From positions 1 to 41,611 of the forward strand of contig CALCYP010000043.1 of assembly GCA_937906635.1 (NCBI GenBank): a DNA stretch of 41,611 bases. Direction: 5' to 3'. This DNA is from an uncultured bacterium. GTDB lineage: Bacteria > Patescibacteriota > Gracilibacteria > Absconditabacterales > Absconditicoccaceae. The notes under the pieces were generated by a model that was not told where the DNA came from, did no database searches, and saw only the letters and a program-made list of their open reading frames with translations. This document shows, piece after piece, positions 8,286 through 21,315 of this stretch (position 1 is its first letter; every line of letters starts with the position of its first letter). The position numbers and the translations under genes were made by a program.

Positions 8286-8642
8286 TTAAGCCATGTAAAG
8301 CCAACCGGTAGCACCAACTATTATTGAAGTCGGTAGGAATATGGCATCCATATCCCATTTTTCTTTAAACCGGGATCTACATAATTGTACAATAATTGAC
8401 ACACATAGGCTCAAAAGCATAGTTCCTGATGCAGAAACTAATGTTGCTGCTCCCATCATTACCCTATTGTTTACCACTACAGCTTCATTTAATAACAAAA
8501 ACACCGTACAAGACAAAATGATAATGATGCAAACTGTAAACATTTCTTGGTAATCTTCTGCGCCTCCTACAAGGATTAGATACGATGCACCAATTGTAAC
8601 AAAGGTCAATAATAGACCTAAAATAGCAATAGCTGTACTCAT
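8286..8642 (-). CDS. Small four-helix membrane protein of unknown function
   Basis: A 118-residue hydrophobic protein with about four predicted membrane segments (around residues 4-26, 34-52, 62-85 and 100-116) and no recognised motif. It follows the Cys-rich gene 8683-9084 by 40 bases on the same strand and ends at a terminator, so the two are probably co-transcribed. All eight glycines are GGN and no TGA occurs in frame, which is unusual here. The stop is TAA. Confidence 0.6.
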   Translation of the reverse strand: MSTAIAILGLLLTFVTIGASYLILVGGAEDYQEMFTVCIIIILSCTVFLLLNEAVVVNNRVMMGAATLVSASGTMLLSLCVSIIVQLCRSRFKEKWDMDAIFLPTSIIVGATGWLYMA

Positions 8643-8682
8643 AATTATAATATTTTAGATTTTTATTGTTTATATTTAATAC

Positions 8683-9084
8683 TTATTCTTTACTTTCTCT
8701 TCGAGCTTTAAATTCTTCAAACTCTTTTAATAAATCTTCCTCTGTCTTTTCTGCAGTAGTTCCAGAAAGTTTTTTGTCAATTTGTTCTAATTTTTCAAAT
8801 ACATTTGTACAAATATCAGCATCTGTAACAACCATTCCTGCTGGACAATTACATTCAACTGGTTGTGTCTCTGTTGCAGTACATTCATCGCATGATGTAA
8901 TACATTCAGTACATTCACTCGGTTCACAAACCGGTACATCACAATCTAAAACTGGACAATGAAATGAAGGAGCAATAAATGCTCAAACCTTTTCAGCTAA
9001 AGGTTGATTAAACCATTTCATGTATAGAGTAAATCCACAGATTAAGACAATCCAAACAATGCTGGTCCAAAATACTTTTTTCAT
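8683..9084 (-). CDS. Membrane-anchored cysteine-rich exported protein
   Basis: A 133-residue protein. An N-terminal hydrophobic segment (KKVFWTSIVWIVLICGFTLY) acts as signal anchor. A Cys-rich middle follows (CPVLDCDVPVCEPSECTEC, then CDECTATETQPVECNC; 11 cysteines). The tail is a charged helical stretch (KLEQIDKKLSGTTAEKTEE) likely to form a coiled coil. Cysteine spacing suggests disulfides or metal binding outside the cell. There is one TGA glycine (in AEKVGAF). It is the first gene of a two-gene unit with 8286-8642. The function is unknown. Confidence 0.65.
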
Positions 9085-9138
9085 TAGATTTTTATTATGT
9101 TATAAAAGATTTTTTCATTTATTATGTCTTCCTTTTTA

Positions 9139-9235
9139 AAGGAAATCACCCCTTGGTCCCCTCTTTGAAAAAGAGGGGAAATTATCCATTGCACACCCCT
9201 TCTTTTTCAAAGAAGGGGAAGGGGGATGATTTAAC
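9139..9235. repeat. Inverted-repeat element (MITE-like)
   Basis: Two hairpins, CCCCTCTTTGAAAAAGAGGGG-type and CCCCTTCTTTTTCAAAGAAGGGG-type, lie inside outer arms AAATCACCCC/GGGGGATGATTT. The right end overlaps the stop codon of the adjoining pseudouridine synthase by a few bases. Confidence 0.65.
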
Positions 9236-10217
9236 TGAATACTTTTTCAAATTCTTTTGGTAATGGTGCATCAAAAGACAAAGTCTTTCAATCCATATTT
9301 ACGAAACTATACCTACTACAGTGTAACATTTGTCTATTAATTTTCAACTGTTTGTACAATTTTCTATTTGTGGCTGGATTTCAATAAATTATATCTCCGA
9401 GAATTGGCAGGTTTTCACTAGCTAAATGTACTCTGATTTGATGCATTCTTCATGTGTATAATTTCACTTTCACAAGCGAAACTTCTCACAAAATCGGATT
9501 ATTTTTACTTCTTTGATTCCAAATTTCAGTCTTTGCATCTTGTCAATTTTCTGAGACCTTCATGTGTGAACTTCCAAATTTTTTGCTATAAAATCTTTCA
9601 AGTTTTTTTTCAATTACCTCATGCTGTGGTGCGTCTCATAGGCATAAAGCTAAATATTCTTTATCAATTTCTCTGTCTCTGATAATCTCATTTAGATACT
9701 GTAGTGCTTCGTAATTTTTTGCTCAAACCAAAACACCAGATGTATCTTTGTCCAGTCTATAACCAAAACTTGGCTTGAAGATATCGCTTCCATTTCGAAT
9801 TCAACTTTGTTTGCAGTACTCTTCCAGATAGTCGTTCATACACAAATCATTTTCATGCCTATTGCTTGGATGGGCTACAATTCATGCTGGTTTGTTGAAT
9901 ACTATCCAATTTTCATCTTCATAAATCAAAATTTTTTTTATATCTTTCAACTCAAGTTGTTTGATTTTATTTTCTTTTGGTACTGCGATTTTGTCTGGTT
10001 TTTTGTCTCCAGTTTTTATATTTGTAAATTTAATTTCATCACCCAAAAGCAACCTATAATCTCATTCAACTCTCTTATTATTTACTAAAATTGCTCATTT
10101 CCTGATTCGAGAAAAAATATCACTCAATTTGATTTCAGGATATGGTTTGAAATATTTTCTCAAATATCTATCCAATCTCTGATTTGCTATGTTATAATCG
10201 ACTTTTTTTAATTTCAA
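9231..10217 (-). CDS. RluA-family 23S rRNA/tRNA pseudouridine synthase
   Basis: A 328-residue protein with an N-terminal S4 RNA-binding domain (NIANQRLDRYLRKYF, SRIRKGAILVNNKRVEGDYR). The catalytic domain carries the RluA signature FGYRLDKDTSGVLV, whose aspartate attacks the uridine. Other family blocks are WIVFNKPAGIVAHP, TGRMHQIRVHLA and LPILGDIIYG. Length fits RluC/RluD. No ATG lies near the N-terminus of the homologous region; TTG at 10217 is the best start in frame (ATT 10220 is possible). It stops at TAA 9231, within the edge of a repeat. Which uridines it modifies cannot be read from the sequence. Confidence 0.88.
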
Positions 10218-10301
10218 AATCTTGTACTTAATATTAAACTATCTTTATATTAAATATTCCGCTTGAAATTTCAAAGCAAATCTTTAAATTACTGATTGGT
10301 C

Positions 10302-10370
10302 GTCATTTCGACCAACGGGAGAAATCCAAAATAATACTGTAATAGATTTCTCACATACGTTCGAAATGAC
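10302..10370. repeat. Palindromic repeat, GTCATTTCGA family
   Basis: The ends GTCATTTCGA/TCGAAATGAC are perfect complements, and inner arms GAGAAATC/GATTTCTC also pair. It is the same family as 31089-31173 and related to the GTCATTCTGA elements at 22351-22431 and 23748-23861. Confidence 0.8.
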
Positions 10371-10387
10371 TTGAAAAAGAAAAATGT

Positions 10388-10464
10388 GGCGGTTGTAGCT
10401 CAATTGGTAGAGCAACGGACTGTGACTCCGTGTGTCGTGGGTTCGATCCCCATCAACCGCCCCA
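10388..10464 (+). tRNA. tRNA-His (anticodon GTG)
   Basis: A complete cloverleaf. The acceptor GGCGGTTG/CAACCGCC has eight pairs, i.e. an encoded extra G-1:C73 pair, the histidine identity element. The D arm is GCTC/GAGC, the anticodon stem ACGGA/TCCGT with loop CTGTGAC (anticodon GTG), and the T arm GTGGG-TTCGATC-CCCAT. The CCA end is encoded at 10462-10464. Confidence 0.97.
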
Positions 10465-10522
10465 CTTGAGATATCCAGAAATGGATATTTTTTAAAAAGT
10501 CAAGTATTATTTTTGTTAAAAT

Positions 10523-10561
10523 GTGCCAAACTTTTTGTTAAAATAAAAAATGGATTATAAT
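10523..10561 (+). promoter_or_regulatory. Promoter of the surface-protein gene with GTGCCAAA box
   Basis: GTGCCAAA (10523) precedes TTGTTA (10535-10540) and GGATTATAAT (-10 at 10556-10561). The 15-base spacer is short, but the wording parallels the RNA A and RNA B promoters. The start of transcription would be near 10568, about 29 bases before the ATG. Confidence 0.65.
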
Positions 10562-10596
10562 ATATGTATAGTATTTTAGCCTATAAAGTTTGACAC

Positions 10597-12927
10597 ATGA
10601 ATAAGAAAATGTATCACAAATTTTGATTACTTTTTTTACTTAGTTTTCTTGTTTTTCCAATAAGTTTGGTTTGTTCTGATGATGAAGAGCAATATTTATT
10701 GTGAGAAAATTCTAGAGAACAAATCTCCGAAAATTTGACATGAAACAATACTTCTACGTGACTAAATAATGATTTTGAAAACGAATTTGATGATGTACAA
10801 CAACAATTGTGATGAAATATTACACCACAATTAAATGAAAATAATATTAATTGAAATGAAGATTTTACAGAAATTGAAAATAATGATCAAACCGCCTCTA
10901 TGCAAGACACCGATTTAGAATCAAATGATGATACTGATTTGTCCATAAATAGTTGATGAAATCAAATATCACGAGATAATAATAATTTTTTAAATTCAGC
11001 TTTTTGGTCACAGAATCCAAGCGATGAAGATATTGTTCATGCAATTTATTGAAGCGAGTGAGATCGTAGTGTATATACCATGTGATGGCCACAAACTTGT
11101 AAAAATGTAAATGTAGTGCATATAACTACAAATGATTGATTACCATCAAATTTAACTGAAAACACAATTTATGTATTAGAAGTAGATGAAATACAAAAAA
11201 GTCAAACAATAACTTTTGATGAATGTAATAGTATTGTGAGTAATAAAAATTTATGAACTACAATATACAATGTGACAACTTTAACAGTATCGATAGGTAG
11301 TAGCTATTGAATAATCGATTCTATTCAATTTAAATGATGATGAAACACTGCTTGATGAGTATATATAGTATGATGAACTTATAATACTTTAAATAATATA
11401 ATAGTATACGGCTATAAATCACCAGGTATTTACTTGAAAGATAATTCACAATACAATAAAATTAATAATGTGCGTACATATAATGATTGATCCAAAGTTA
11501 CGCGATGACCTTGATTTGCCTTTGTTAATTCATCAAACAATTATGTGACAAATGTTGTCAGTTATAATAATATGGATGCATGATTGCAATTAAATGGGTG
11601 AGCAAATAATAATGTGATAAAAAATTTAGAAACATATTGAAATTGAAGATTTTGAGTGTTCTTTTGGAATTGACCTATAAATAATGTGATTATAGATTTA
11701 AATAGTCATAATAATCCTTATTGAATGTATGGATGATCGACTAGTAATTATTATTATTGATCTATTTCATCTGAAAATGGAAATCCTTTGCGTTTATATA
11801 CAGTAGAATACTGACCTCAATATGTTACTTCAGATTGTATCATTACTTATGATAATACATGATTGACAAATAAAGATGTAGTTGCTACATTGACTTGATG
11901 TTCTGTGGATGGATGAGAAAATGATCAAGAATATGTTTTTACAGATAATTGAACTCATGATTTTGAATATAAAATTTTATCTTCATTCTCCTTTGAGATT
12001 AATGATATGGTAAACTATGCACTTTGAAATACATGAATTTTAACACGAATAAAAACAGCTACTGTAGATTGGATAGATAAAGAAAGTCCTACTTGTGAAG
12101 TAGAATACAATATTACAGAAAAAACTTTAGAAGACGTAGTAGCTGTATTGACATGATGTAGTGAAGATATTTTAGCCACAGATACGACATATACATTTAC
12201 AGAGAACTGAGAGTATTTGTTTAAATTTCAAGATTTAGCATGAAATACTTGAGAAAAGTTGGCTGAAGTAAATCGAATATATAGTGTATGATGAGGTTGA
12301 GGATATTCGCTAAAAAAAGATAAATGTCCTGATGGAGATTTTTCGGATAGTTATTATGATTGAGATTGCTGATTACCAGAAGATGATGTAGCAGAATCAA
12401 ATCCAAAACAGCATTGATCAGCATGAGAAAATGGCGAATCACAAGAGTATTATAATGCATACATTTGGGCATATAATAACTGATTATTAACAAAAAAGCA
12501 AATAGATAGTAATATATTAAATATGAATTTGACGAGAATAGAGATGTCTAGACTTTTGTCTAATTATGCTATTAATATTTTGTGAGATATTCCGGATTAT
12601 ACTAGAGAAAAAGACTTCTACGATGTGTCAAACTATTTAGATAGTTTGTACAATAATTCTGTAACTAAATCATATCAATTATGAATTATGTGAATTAATA
12701 TACCAGATGAAAATTTTAGGCCAAACGACATAGTGTCAAATGCAGAATTTATTACTGCACTTTCAAGGATGTTATATCAAACAGCCGATTGATCTGATAT
12801 TTATTATTCAACACACATAAACTTGATGAGAGATTTATGAGTTATAGTAGGAGAAATAAACCCATATTCTACAGAAATATTTTGAGATGTCTTACTTATA
12901 TTATATCGCGCCAGTGTAAAACAATAA
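10597..12927 (+). CDS. Large secreted surface protein: beta-helix, Ig-like repeats, SLH-like C-terminus
   Basis: A 776-residue exported protein. Residues 1-26 are a signal peptide (LLFLLSFLVFPISLVCS). Residues 27-125 are an acidic, Asn-rich linker. Residues about 165-395 have Asn/Gly-rich turns typical of right-handed parallel beta-helices (NTLNNIIVYGYKSPGIYLKD, NNVRTYNDGS, NNYVTNVVSYNNMDAG). Two related Ig-like repeats follow, each with a DVVA.LTGCS core and a C-terminal FTDNG/FTENG strand (about 412-460 and 498-545). After GGGGGYSLKKDKCPDG comes a C-terminal region with SLH-like blocks (NAYIWAYNNGLLT, LTRIEMSRLLSNYAINIL, NAEFITALSRML). This suggests attachment to the cell envelope. Most glycines are TGA. 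It could be an S-layer component or a host-contact adhesin. Confidence 0.75.
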
Positions 12928-13205
12928 ATAAAATATTACACATTTTATTATACCTATATATAGAGAAAATTTTTCTAGAAAAAATGGTGTCTAAATTTTT
13001 CAAAAAAAGTCAAACAAAATAAAAGAAAAATTTTTAGTCATCCCATTTTTGATTAGATTTTCATTTTTAGACCTTGCTAAAAAAAATTGAAAAAAAGTCG
13101 AAAAATCTCTTGCAATTAGTACTAATTTCTGTATAAATACTTCCGCAACATTAAAGCGACGCATCAACATCACAGTATGTATCGCTAAATATAGTTGGAG
13201 GTATT
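12928..13205 (+). promoter_or_regulatory. rRNA operon promoter region
   Basis: This gene-free stretch contains TTGCAA (13110-13115), a 16-base spacer and TATAAA (13132-13137), oriented toward 23S. A leader of about 65 bases separates it from the 23S processing stem. The first part (12928-13100) is A/T-rich with runs of A and T; I see no gene there. Confidence 0.6.
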
Positions 13206-13208
13206 TAA

Positions 13209-13240
13209 CACAATAGTATAATATATTACGTTTATTCGAA
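13209..13240 (+). other. Left arm of the 23S rRNA processing stem
   Basis: ACACAATAGTATAATATATT and the following ACGTTTATTCGAA are nearly complementary to 16183-16215 (TTCGAATGACGT, then a stretch ending ATTGTGT). The two would close a stem of about 30 pairs around 23S, a typical RNase III substrate. Confidence 0.8.
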
Positions 13241-13249
13241 ATTGCAATG

Positions 13250-16175
<2,926 letters not shown>

Positions 16176-16182
16176 AATTTTC

Positions 16183-16215
16183 TTCGAATGACGTAATATA
16201 TTATATTATTGTGTA
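16183..16215 (+). other. Right arm of the 23S rRNA processing stem
   Basis: Pairs with 13209-13240 across the whole 23S gene. It lies about 65 bases upstream of 5S, so 23S is released from the same primary transcript as 5S. Confidence 0.8.
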
Positions 16216-16280
16216 AGTACTGTTGTAATATGAAGTAAAATAATTATCATTATATAGATAATTTAGGTCTTATGTTTACA

Positions 16281-16402
16281 AATGGTGGTGCTTATGTGGA
16301 TTGGGGAAATACCTGTTCCCATTCCGAATACAGAAGTCAAGCCCAATTCAGTCGATGATACTTGTCATATTATGGCTGGGAAAGTAGATTGGTGCCACCA
16401 TT
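16281..16402 (+). rRNA. rrf: 5S ribosomal RNA
   Basis: AATGGTGGTGC at the start pairs with GGTGCCACCATT at the end, and internal 5S blocks (CCCATTCCGAATACAGAAG, CATATTATGGCTGGGAAAG) are present. Ends are set by the terminal helix. It lies between 23S and 16S. Confidence 0.93.
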
Positions 16403-16428
16403 TGTGGATATAGGTCCACGAGATCATT

Positions 16429-16451
16429 AATAGTATAAATAAGAGATAAAG
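16429..16451 (+). other. Left arm of the 16S rRNA processing stem
   Basis: AATAGTATAAATAAGAGATA and following bases complement 17978-17999 with few mismatches, forming a stem around 16S. No tRNA or separate strong promoter is obvious in the 60-base spacer between 5S and 16S. Confidence 0.75.
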
Positions 16452-16465
16452 TATGGATTTTTTTG

Positions 16466-17957
<1,492 letters not shown>

Positions 17958-17977
17958 AAACCAAAACTTGATTCTGC

Positions 17978-17999
17978 TTTGTCTCTTATTAATACTATT
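17978..17999 (+). other. Right arm of the 16S rRNA processing stem
   Basis: CTTTGTCTCTTATTAATACT and the following ATT complement 16429-16451 across 16S. Confidence 0.75.
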
Positions 18000-18009
18000 G
18001 ATTAAGGAA

Positions 18010-18032
18010 AATGAGCATTGCTCATTTTTTTT
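18010..18032 (+). terminator. rRNA operon terminator
   Basis: A seven-pair stem AATGAGC/GCTCATT with loop ATT is followed by eight T. It shows that transcription of the operon ends after 16S. Confidence 0.88.
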
Positions 18033-18079
18033 GTTATTAAAAAACTTTACATTTATAATAAATTTTTTTCAAAAAAGTG

Positions 18080-18100
18080 AAAAAAAGTACCACTTTTTTT
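18080..18100. promoter_or_regulatory. A/T-flanked palindrome upstream of RNA B promoter
   Basis: AAAAAAAGT-ACC-ACTTTTTTT is the counterpart of 4477-4496, at nearly the same distance (51 versus 53 bases) from the GTGCCA box. Confidence 0.5.
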
Positions 18101-18151
18101 GTCTTAATTTTAAAAAGCCAGTTTAAATCTACTAAAATTAAATCAAAAAAA

Positions 18152-18191
18152 GTGCCAAAAAATTTGCAAAATAAAAAATTTGGATTATAAT
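18152..18191 (+). promoter_or_regulatory. Promoter of RNA B with upstream GTGCCAAA box
   Basis: GTGCCAAAAAA (18152) precedes TTGCAA (18164-18169), a 16-base spacer and GGATTATAAT (-10 at 18186-18191). From the A-run before the box to the -35, 19 of about 20 bases match the RNA A promoter. Confidence 0.8.
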
Positions 18192-18197
18192 ATTTAT

Positions 18198-19048
18198 ATG
18201 CAAATGTGATGGATGTAGAAAATATGTATAGCGATTAAGTACGAAATATTTAGTTTGCTTGCATATTCATACTGAAATTATATTTGTATACTCTTAGGAA
18301 GGTGTTCTTAAACATTAATATTGATAGTTCTTTTCTATAGATAATCTTTGATGTAAATGATTGTTTTGAATTCAGTTTTGCAATATAAATTGTTTTCAGG
18401 ACAGTCACAGTTATTTTGTGATGATACTTTGTATTGTCATATCTTAATTGTTTATATGTATTATAGTCTTGCAATATAGATTGTGGTATATATGCCTTTA
18501 TATCAAATTAATTATCTATCGTATGAGATTTATTATTTTGGGTAATGATTTATATGATACCGTGTTAAGTTTACTTGTATTGAGATTACATCAAGATATT
18601 TGAAATTTACCATTGATATTGTATTTTACGATTATTATTCATTCTAATTACTCATACACTATTTGTATGATATTTCCAAACAAAATGTTTTACAGATAGA
18701 CAGAAAAGATTGTTCATTATTGATTTACTATCTTCAGATTAGAATAACACCTTATACCACTTTATAATTTGGATTAATTTTGGCCAATCTTAGTCCGAAT
18801 GTAAAATGGCTCGTGTTATCCTAACCTTGATCATAGTAGTTCTTTAGTGACTAGTTTATACAAACTCTCATACGAAAATAAAAACAAAACAATTGGCCAG
18901 ATTTATTTATCTAACTTTATGAGAAAATATAGACTCTATTTGCCTTGAGATTTAGGTAATGTCCTATTTCTAGAGTAGGCAGTAATCAATATTGTTTGTT
19001 TCTGGCATCTTCCTATTCCCCTTCAACTTGCATTAGCAAGTTTTTTTA
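18198..19048 (+). ncRNA. Putative long structured non-coding RNA B (about 0.85 kb)
   Basis: A plus-strand unit is bounded by a strong promoter and an intrinsic terminator, lying between the rRNA terminator and a small minus-strand gene. All plus-strand frames are broken; the longest is about 53 codons (18523-18684). A glycine-free minus frame (about 18250-18474) lacks an ATG and fails the local glycine usage. Long-range pairing is visible, e.g. AAGGTGTT near 18300 with AACACCTT near 18748. I cannot place it in RNase P, tmRNA, 6S or SRP RNA. Sharing the RNA A promoter module suggests co-regulation, and possibly one RNA class of which A and B are diverged members, though I see no clear primary-sequence similarity between the transcripts. 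Confidence 0.5.
19025..19048 (+). terminator. Intrinsic terminator of RNA B
   Basis: The stem AACTTGC/GCAAGTT with a four-base loop is followed by a run of seven or more T. Confidence 0.85.
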
Positions 19049-19051
19049 ATT

Positions 19052-19077
19052 TTGAAAAAACCGCATCATTGATGCGG
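19052..19077 (-). terminator. Terminator of the small minus-strand gene
   Basis: On the minus strand CCGCATC/GATGCGG with a three-base loop is followed by TTTTTT. It begins right after the stop codon at 19079. Confidence 0.8.
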
Positions 19078-19078
19078 A

Positions 19079-19246
19079 TTAATTAATTTTTCATTGCCAA
19101 TGCTCTGCATAGTCATGCAGAATTATTACCATTGGTTTCGTGCCATTCAACGGGTTTCTCCTATATGATTTAGAGATCAAAGAAGATCTTTTTTGACCAT
19201 GAACAGCAGGCCCCATCGGCTTGACTGGTTTTCGTTTTGTCTCCAT
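19079..19246 (-). CDS. Small basic protein of unknown function
   Basis: A 55-residue frame: METKRKPVKPMGPAVHGQKR, then a Ser/Arg-rich centre and PMVIILHDYAEHWQ. With TGA as Gly it ends GKIN-stop; in standard code it would end at HWQ. The AGAAGAA just before ATG could help initiation, and a terminator follows at once, so it is probably expressed. Three of its four glycines are GGN. No family is recognised. It could also be a fortuitous frame within a small RNA. Confidence 0.45.
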
Positions 19247-19395
19247 TTCTTCTTTTCGTTTTTATTTTTACTCAAATAATATATTTATCAAAACAAAAAA
19301 GTCAATGTATTTCTATTGAATTTATTGGAATTTTCTGTATTCTCTCCTTATAAAAATATAAAATAAATAATGTTAAACAAAAAAATATGTAAATT

Positions 19396-19791
19396 ATGAA
19401 GAATTTAATGACACAGAAGAAACTATTGTTTCTTTGCTTAATAGCAGAGTTACTCATTCTCCTTGTTGGAACTGAGTTTTTTAACCCATTTCCAGTATCT
19501 GACATCGCTCAAAGCGAATACATGGTTATCATGACAATGGTTATTTGCTTTATTTCTTGTATCATTGGCATTGCTTCTGTGGCAATCTATGGAATAGGGC
19601 AAGACGACAAAGGTATCTTTTCAAATTTTAATGGAGCACTTCTTGTCGTGAGCATATTGATTACTCTAATAATTCCATATTTGTGGCAGATTATTAATTT
19701 AATCATTGTTTTTATGACGGTTGTATTTCTCATTATCCTCAACAGAAAGTCCTCAGTTCAATCGTGAGGACTTTTTCTTGTATTAAGTTAA
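19396..19791 (+). CDS. Small membrane protein, unusual GGN-only glycine use
   Basis: A 131-residue protein in table 25, or 123 residues if TGA 19765 were a stop. It has about four hydrophobic segments (around residues 9-25, 43-67, 78-96, 97-116) and no recognised motif. All six glycines before position 124 are GGN, with no TGA in frame until one that lies inside the terminator hairpin (19748-19776). Read as glycine, that codon extends the protein through the hairpin to TAA at 19789. The arrangement looks like a gene built for standard code. The function is unknown. Confidence 0.6.
19748..19777 (+). terminator. Intrinsic terminator overlapping the end of the membrane gene
   Basis: An eight-pair stem AGTCCTCA/TGAGGACT is followed by TTTTT. 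The right arm contains the first in-frame TGA of the gene 19396-19791. Confidence 0.85.
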
Positions 19792-19851
19792 AATAAAAAT
19801 ATATAAAAAATACAAACATTACTAATTTTTAATTCTTAATTCTTCATAATT

Positions 19852-20448
19852 TTGAAATATTATGTAATTCGAGAGTGAAAACAGACTTGAATATTTACTT
19901 CACGAGATGAATGCAAAGATTTCGTGATGTGAGCAAAATGAGCAAAATATAAATCATTCAAAACTTTAGCTGAAGCAGAAGAAGCTTTGGAGAAATGATT
20001 TGAGCCTTACTACACAAAAGAAAAGCGATTTGAAAAAGATATTCCATTTGAAAAAAATAGCATTGCAGTAGATGCTGCTTGTAGCCACAATCCAGGTCTC
20101 ACCGAATATCAATGAATTGATTTGGTCACATGACAGCAAATCTTCCATGAAAAACTGGGAGAATGAACAAATAATATTTGAGAGTTTTTGGCTCTTGTTC
20201 ACTGACTTAGCTACCTAAAAAAACTCAATTCAGACAAGGCTATTTACTCAGATTCCAAGCGAGCAATTAAACGAGTTTCAGAATGAAAATGTAAAACTAA
20301 TTTGGCTAAAACTCCAAAAAATGAACAGATCTTCAATTTAGTAAAAAGAGCAGAAAAACGGTTGGCTGAAAATAAATATTCAACGAAAATATTAAAGCGG
20401 AAAACTGAAGATCGATGAGAAATTCCAGCAGACTTTGGTAGGAAGTAG
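19852..20448 (+). CDS. Ribonuclease HI with N-terminal hybrid-binding domain
   Basis: A 198-residue enzyme that cuts RNA in RNA-DNA hybrids. The N-terminus is the small viroplasmin-like hybrid-binding domain (YYVIREGKQTGIFTSRDECK, YKSFKTLAEAEEAL). The catalytic domain has IAVDAACSHNPG (D74), NNIGEFLALVHGL (E111) and AIYSDSKRAIK (D134), with a final aspartate in PADFGRK. The domain layout resembles RNase HI of Bacteroidetes and eukaryotic RNase H1. No ATG fits the N-terminus; TTG at 19852 is the best start. Most glycines are TGA. It lies 61 bases after the preceding gene. Confidence 0.88.
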
Positions 20449-20612
20449 TATAATTGAGAATTTTTAAAAACTATTTTGTCAAAAAACATATTGAAAATTG
20501 TAAATAAATAGTTATATATAAAACATATAAATAAATATTAACCATTTTAGTTAATTTTGTATTGATTTGAAAAAATAAATTGCTATTATTTATATGTTAA
20601 TGAATATTTGCA

Positions 20613-20906
20613 ATGAAAATTGTATTTAGAAATCATGAATTAGAGGATTTGGCAAATGGAATAGGAGATTATATGTATCCATTATGAATTGCCAAAAAGT
20701 ATCGTGCAGTTTTGCGTATTATTTCATGAATGGACTCTATAAAAGAGATTCGTGAAATTAGTTGATGGAAAGCTGAACGAAAGAAATGAAATAGATGAGA
20801 CCAGCTATGAATCAGATTAAATAATCAGCGGAGATTGATTTTGAAATTTCAGTGAAATGAGGTTGTTGTAGCATTGGTTTGGGAGATTTCTAAACATTAT
20901 GAATAG
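20613..20906 (+). CDS. higB: HigB/RelE-family toxin
   Basis: A 97-residue protein of the RelE/HigB ribosome-dependent mRNA-interferase fold. It shows the HigB pattern 'F...LE.L......P...A.K.......I..........I....GW..E.LKG.R..Q..IRLN.Q.RL.F........V....I..HY'. Visible blocks are LGIAKKYRAVLRIISGMDSI, NRGDQLGIRLNNQRRLILKF and EISKHYE. Toxin before antitoxin is the usual hig order, with higA 23 bases downstream. Six or more glycines are TGA, so expression needs UGA decoding. Confidence 0.85.
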
Positions 20907-20929
20907 TTTTATTCAATAAAAATATTAAA

Positions 20930-21232
20930 ATGAAATATGAACATCCTTGAGTTTTGTTAGATTTATTTTTGGATTCTAATGGTATGACTCAAAAAAAATT
21001 TGCAGATTTGATCTGAAAAAATCCTGTGGAAGTAAATCAAATAATAAATGGTAAAAAAAATATAACACTTGATTGGGCTATGAAAATAACAGCTGTTTTT
21101 GGCTGAAATTACAAGCACCGACTATCAATGCAAGCTGATTATGATGAACAAGAATATAAAAAGTCCAAAAAATATCTTGAATTAAAAAAAATCCAGGGAA
21201 AAGTAAAAAAATATCATTTACAAACTGCATAG
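20930..21232 (+). CDS. higA: HigA-family antitoxin (HTH)
   Basis: A 100-residue protein with an XRE-type helix-turn-helix at about residues 16-50 (MTQKKFADLIGKNPVEVNQI, then INGKKNITLDWAMKI), matching the HigA pattern 'P G .L...L......T...A...G......n..i.gk..it...A..l...f'. It neutralises HigB and probably represses the pair. The C-terminus is lysine-rich. It lies 23 bases after higB on the same strand. Confidence 0.87.
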
Positions 21233-21315
21233 TTTTGATTTTACAAATTACAATTTGAAAAAATAAAAAATAACCTTATAAGATAATTGAATTTTTTACA
21301 ATTTCACATTTTTTC

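Noticed and set aside
18250..18474. Minus-strand frame of 74 codons opposite RNA B
   Set aside because: No ATG start, no glycine at all, and it opposes a promoter-terminator unit.
18198..19048. RNA B as RNase P RNA or tmRNA
   Set aside because: I found no GAGGAAAGTCC-type or tag-peptide/TTCGA-CCA motifs, and the unit is twice the usual length.
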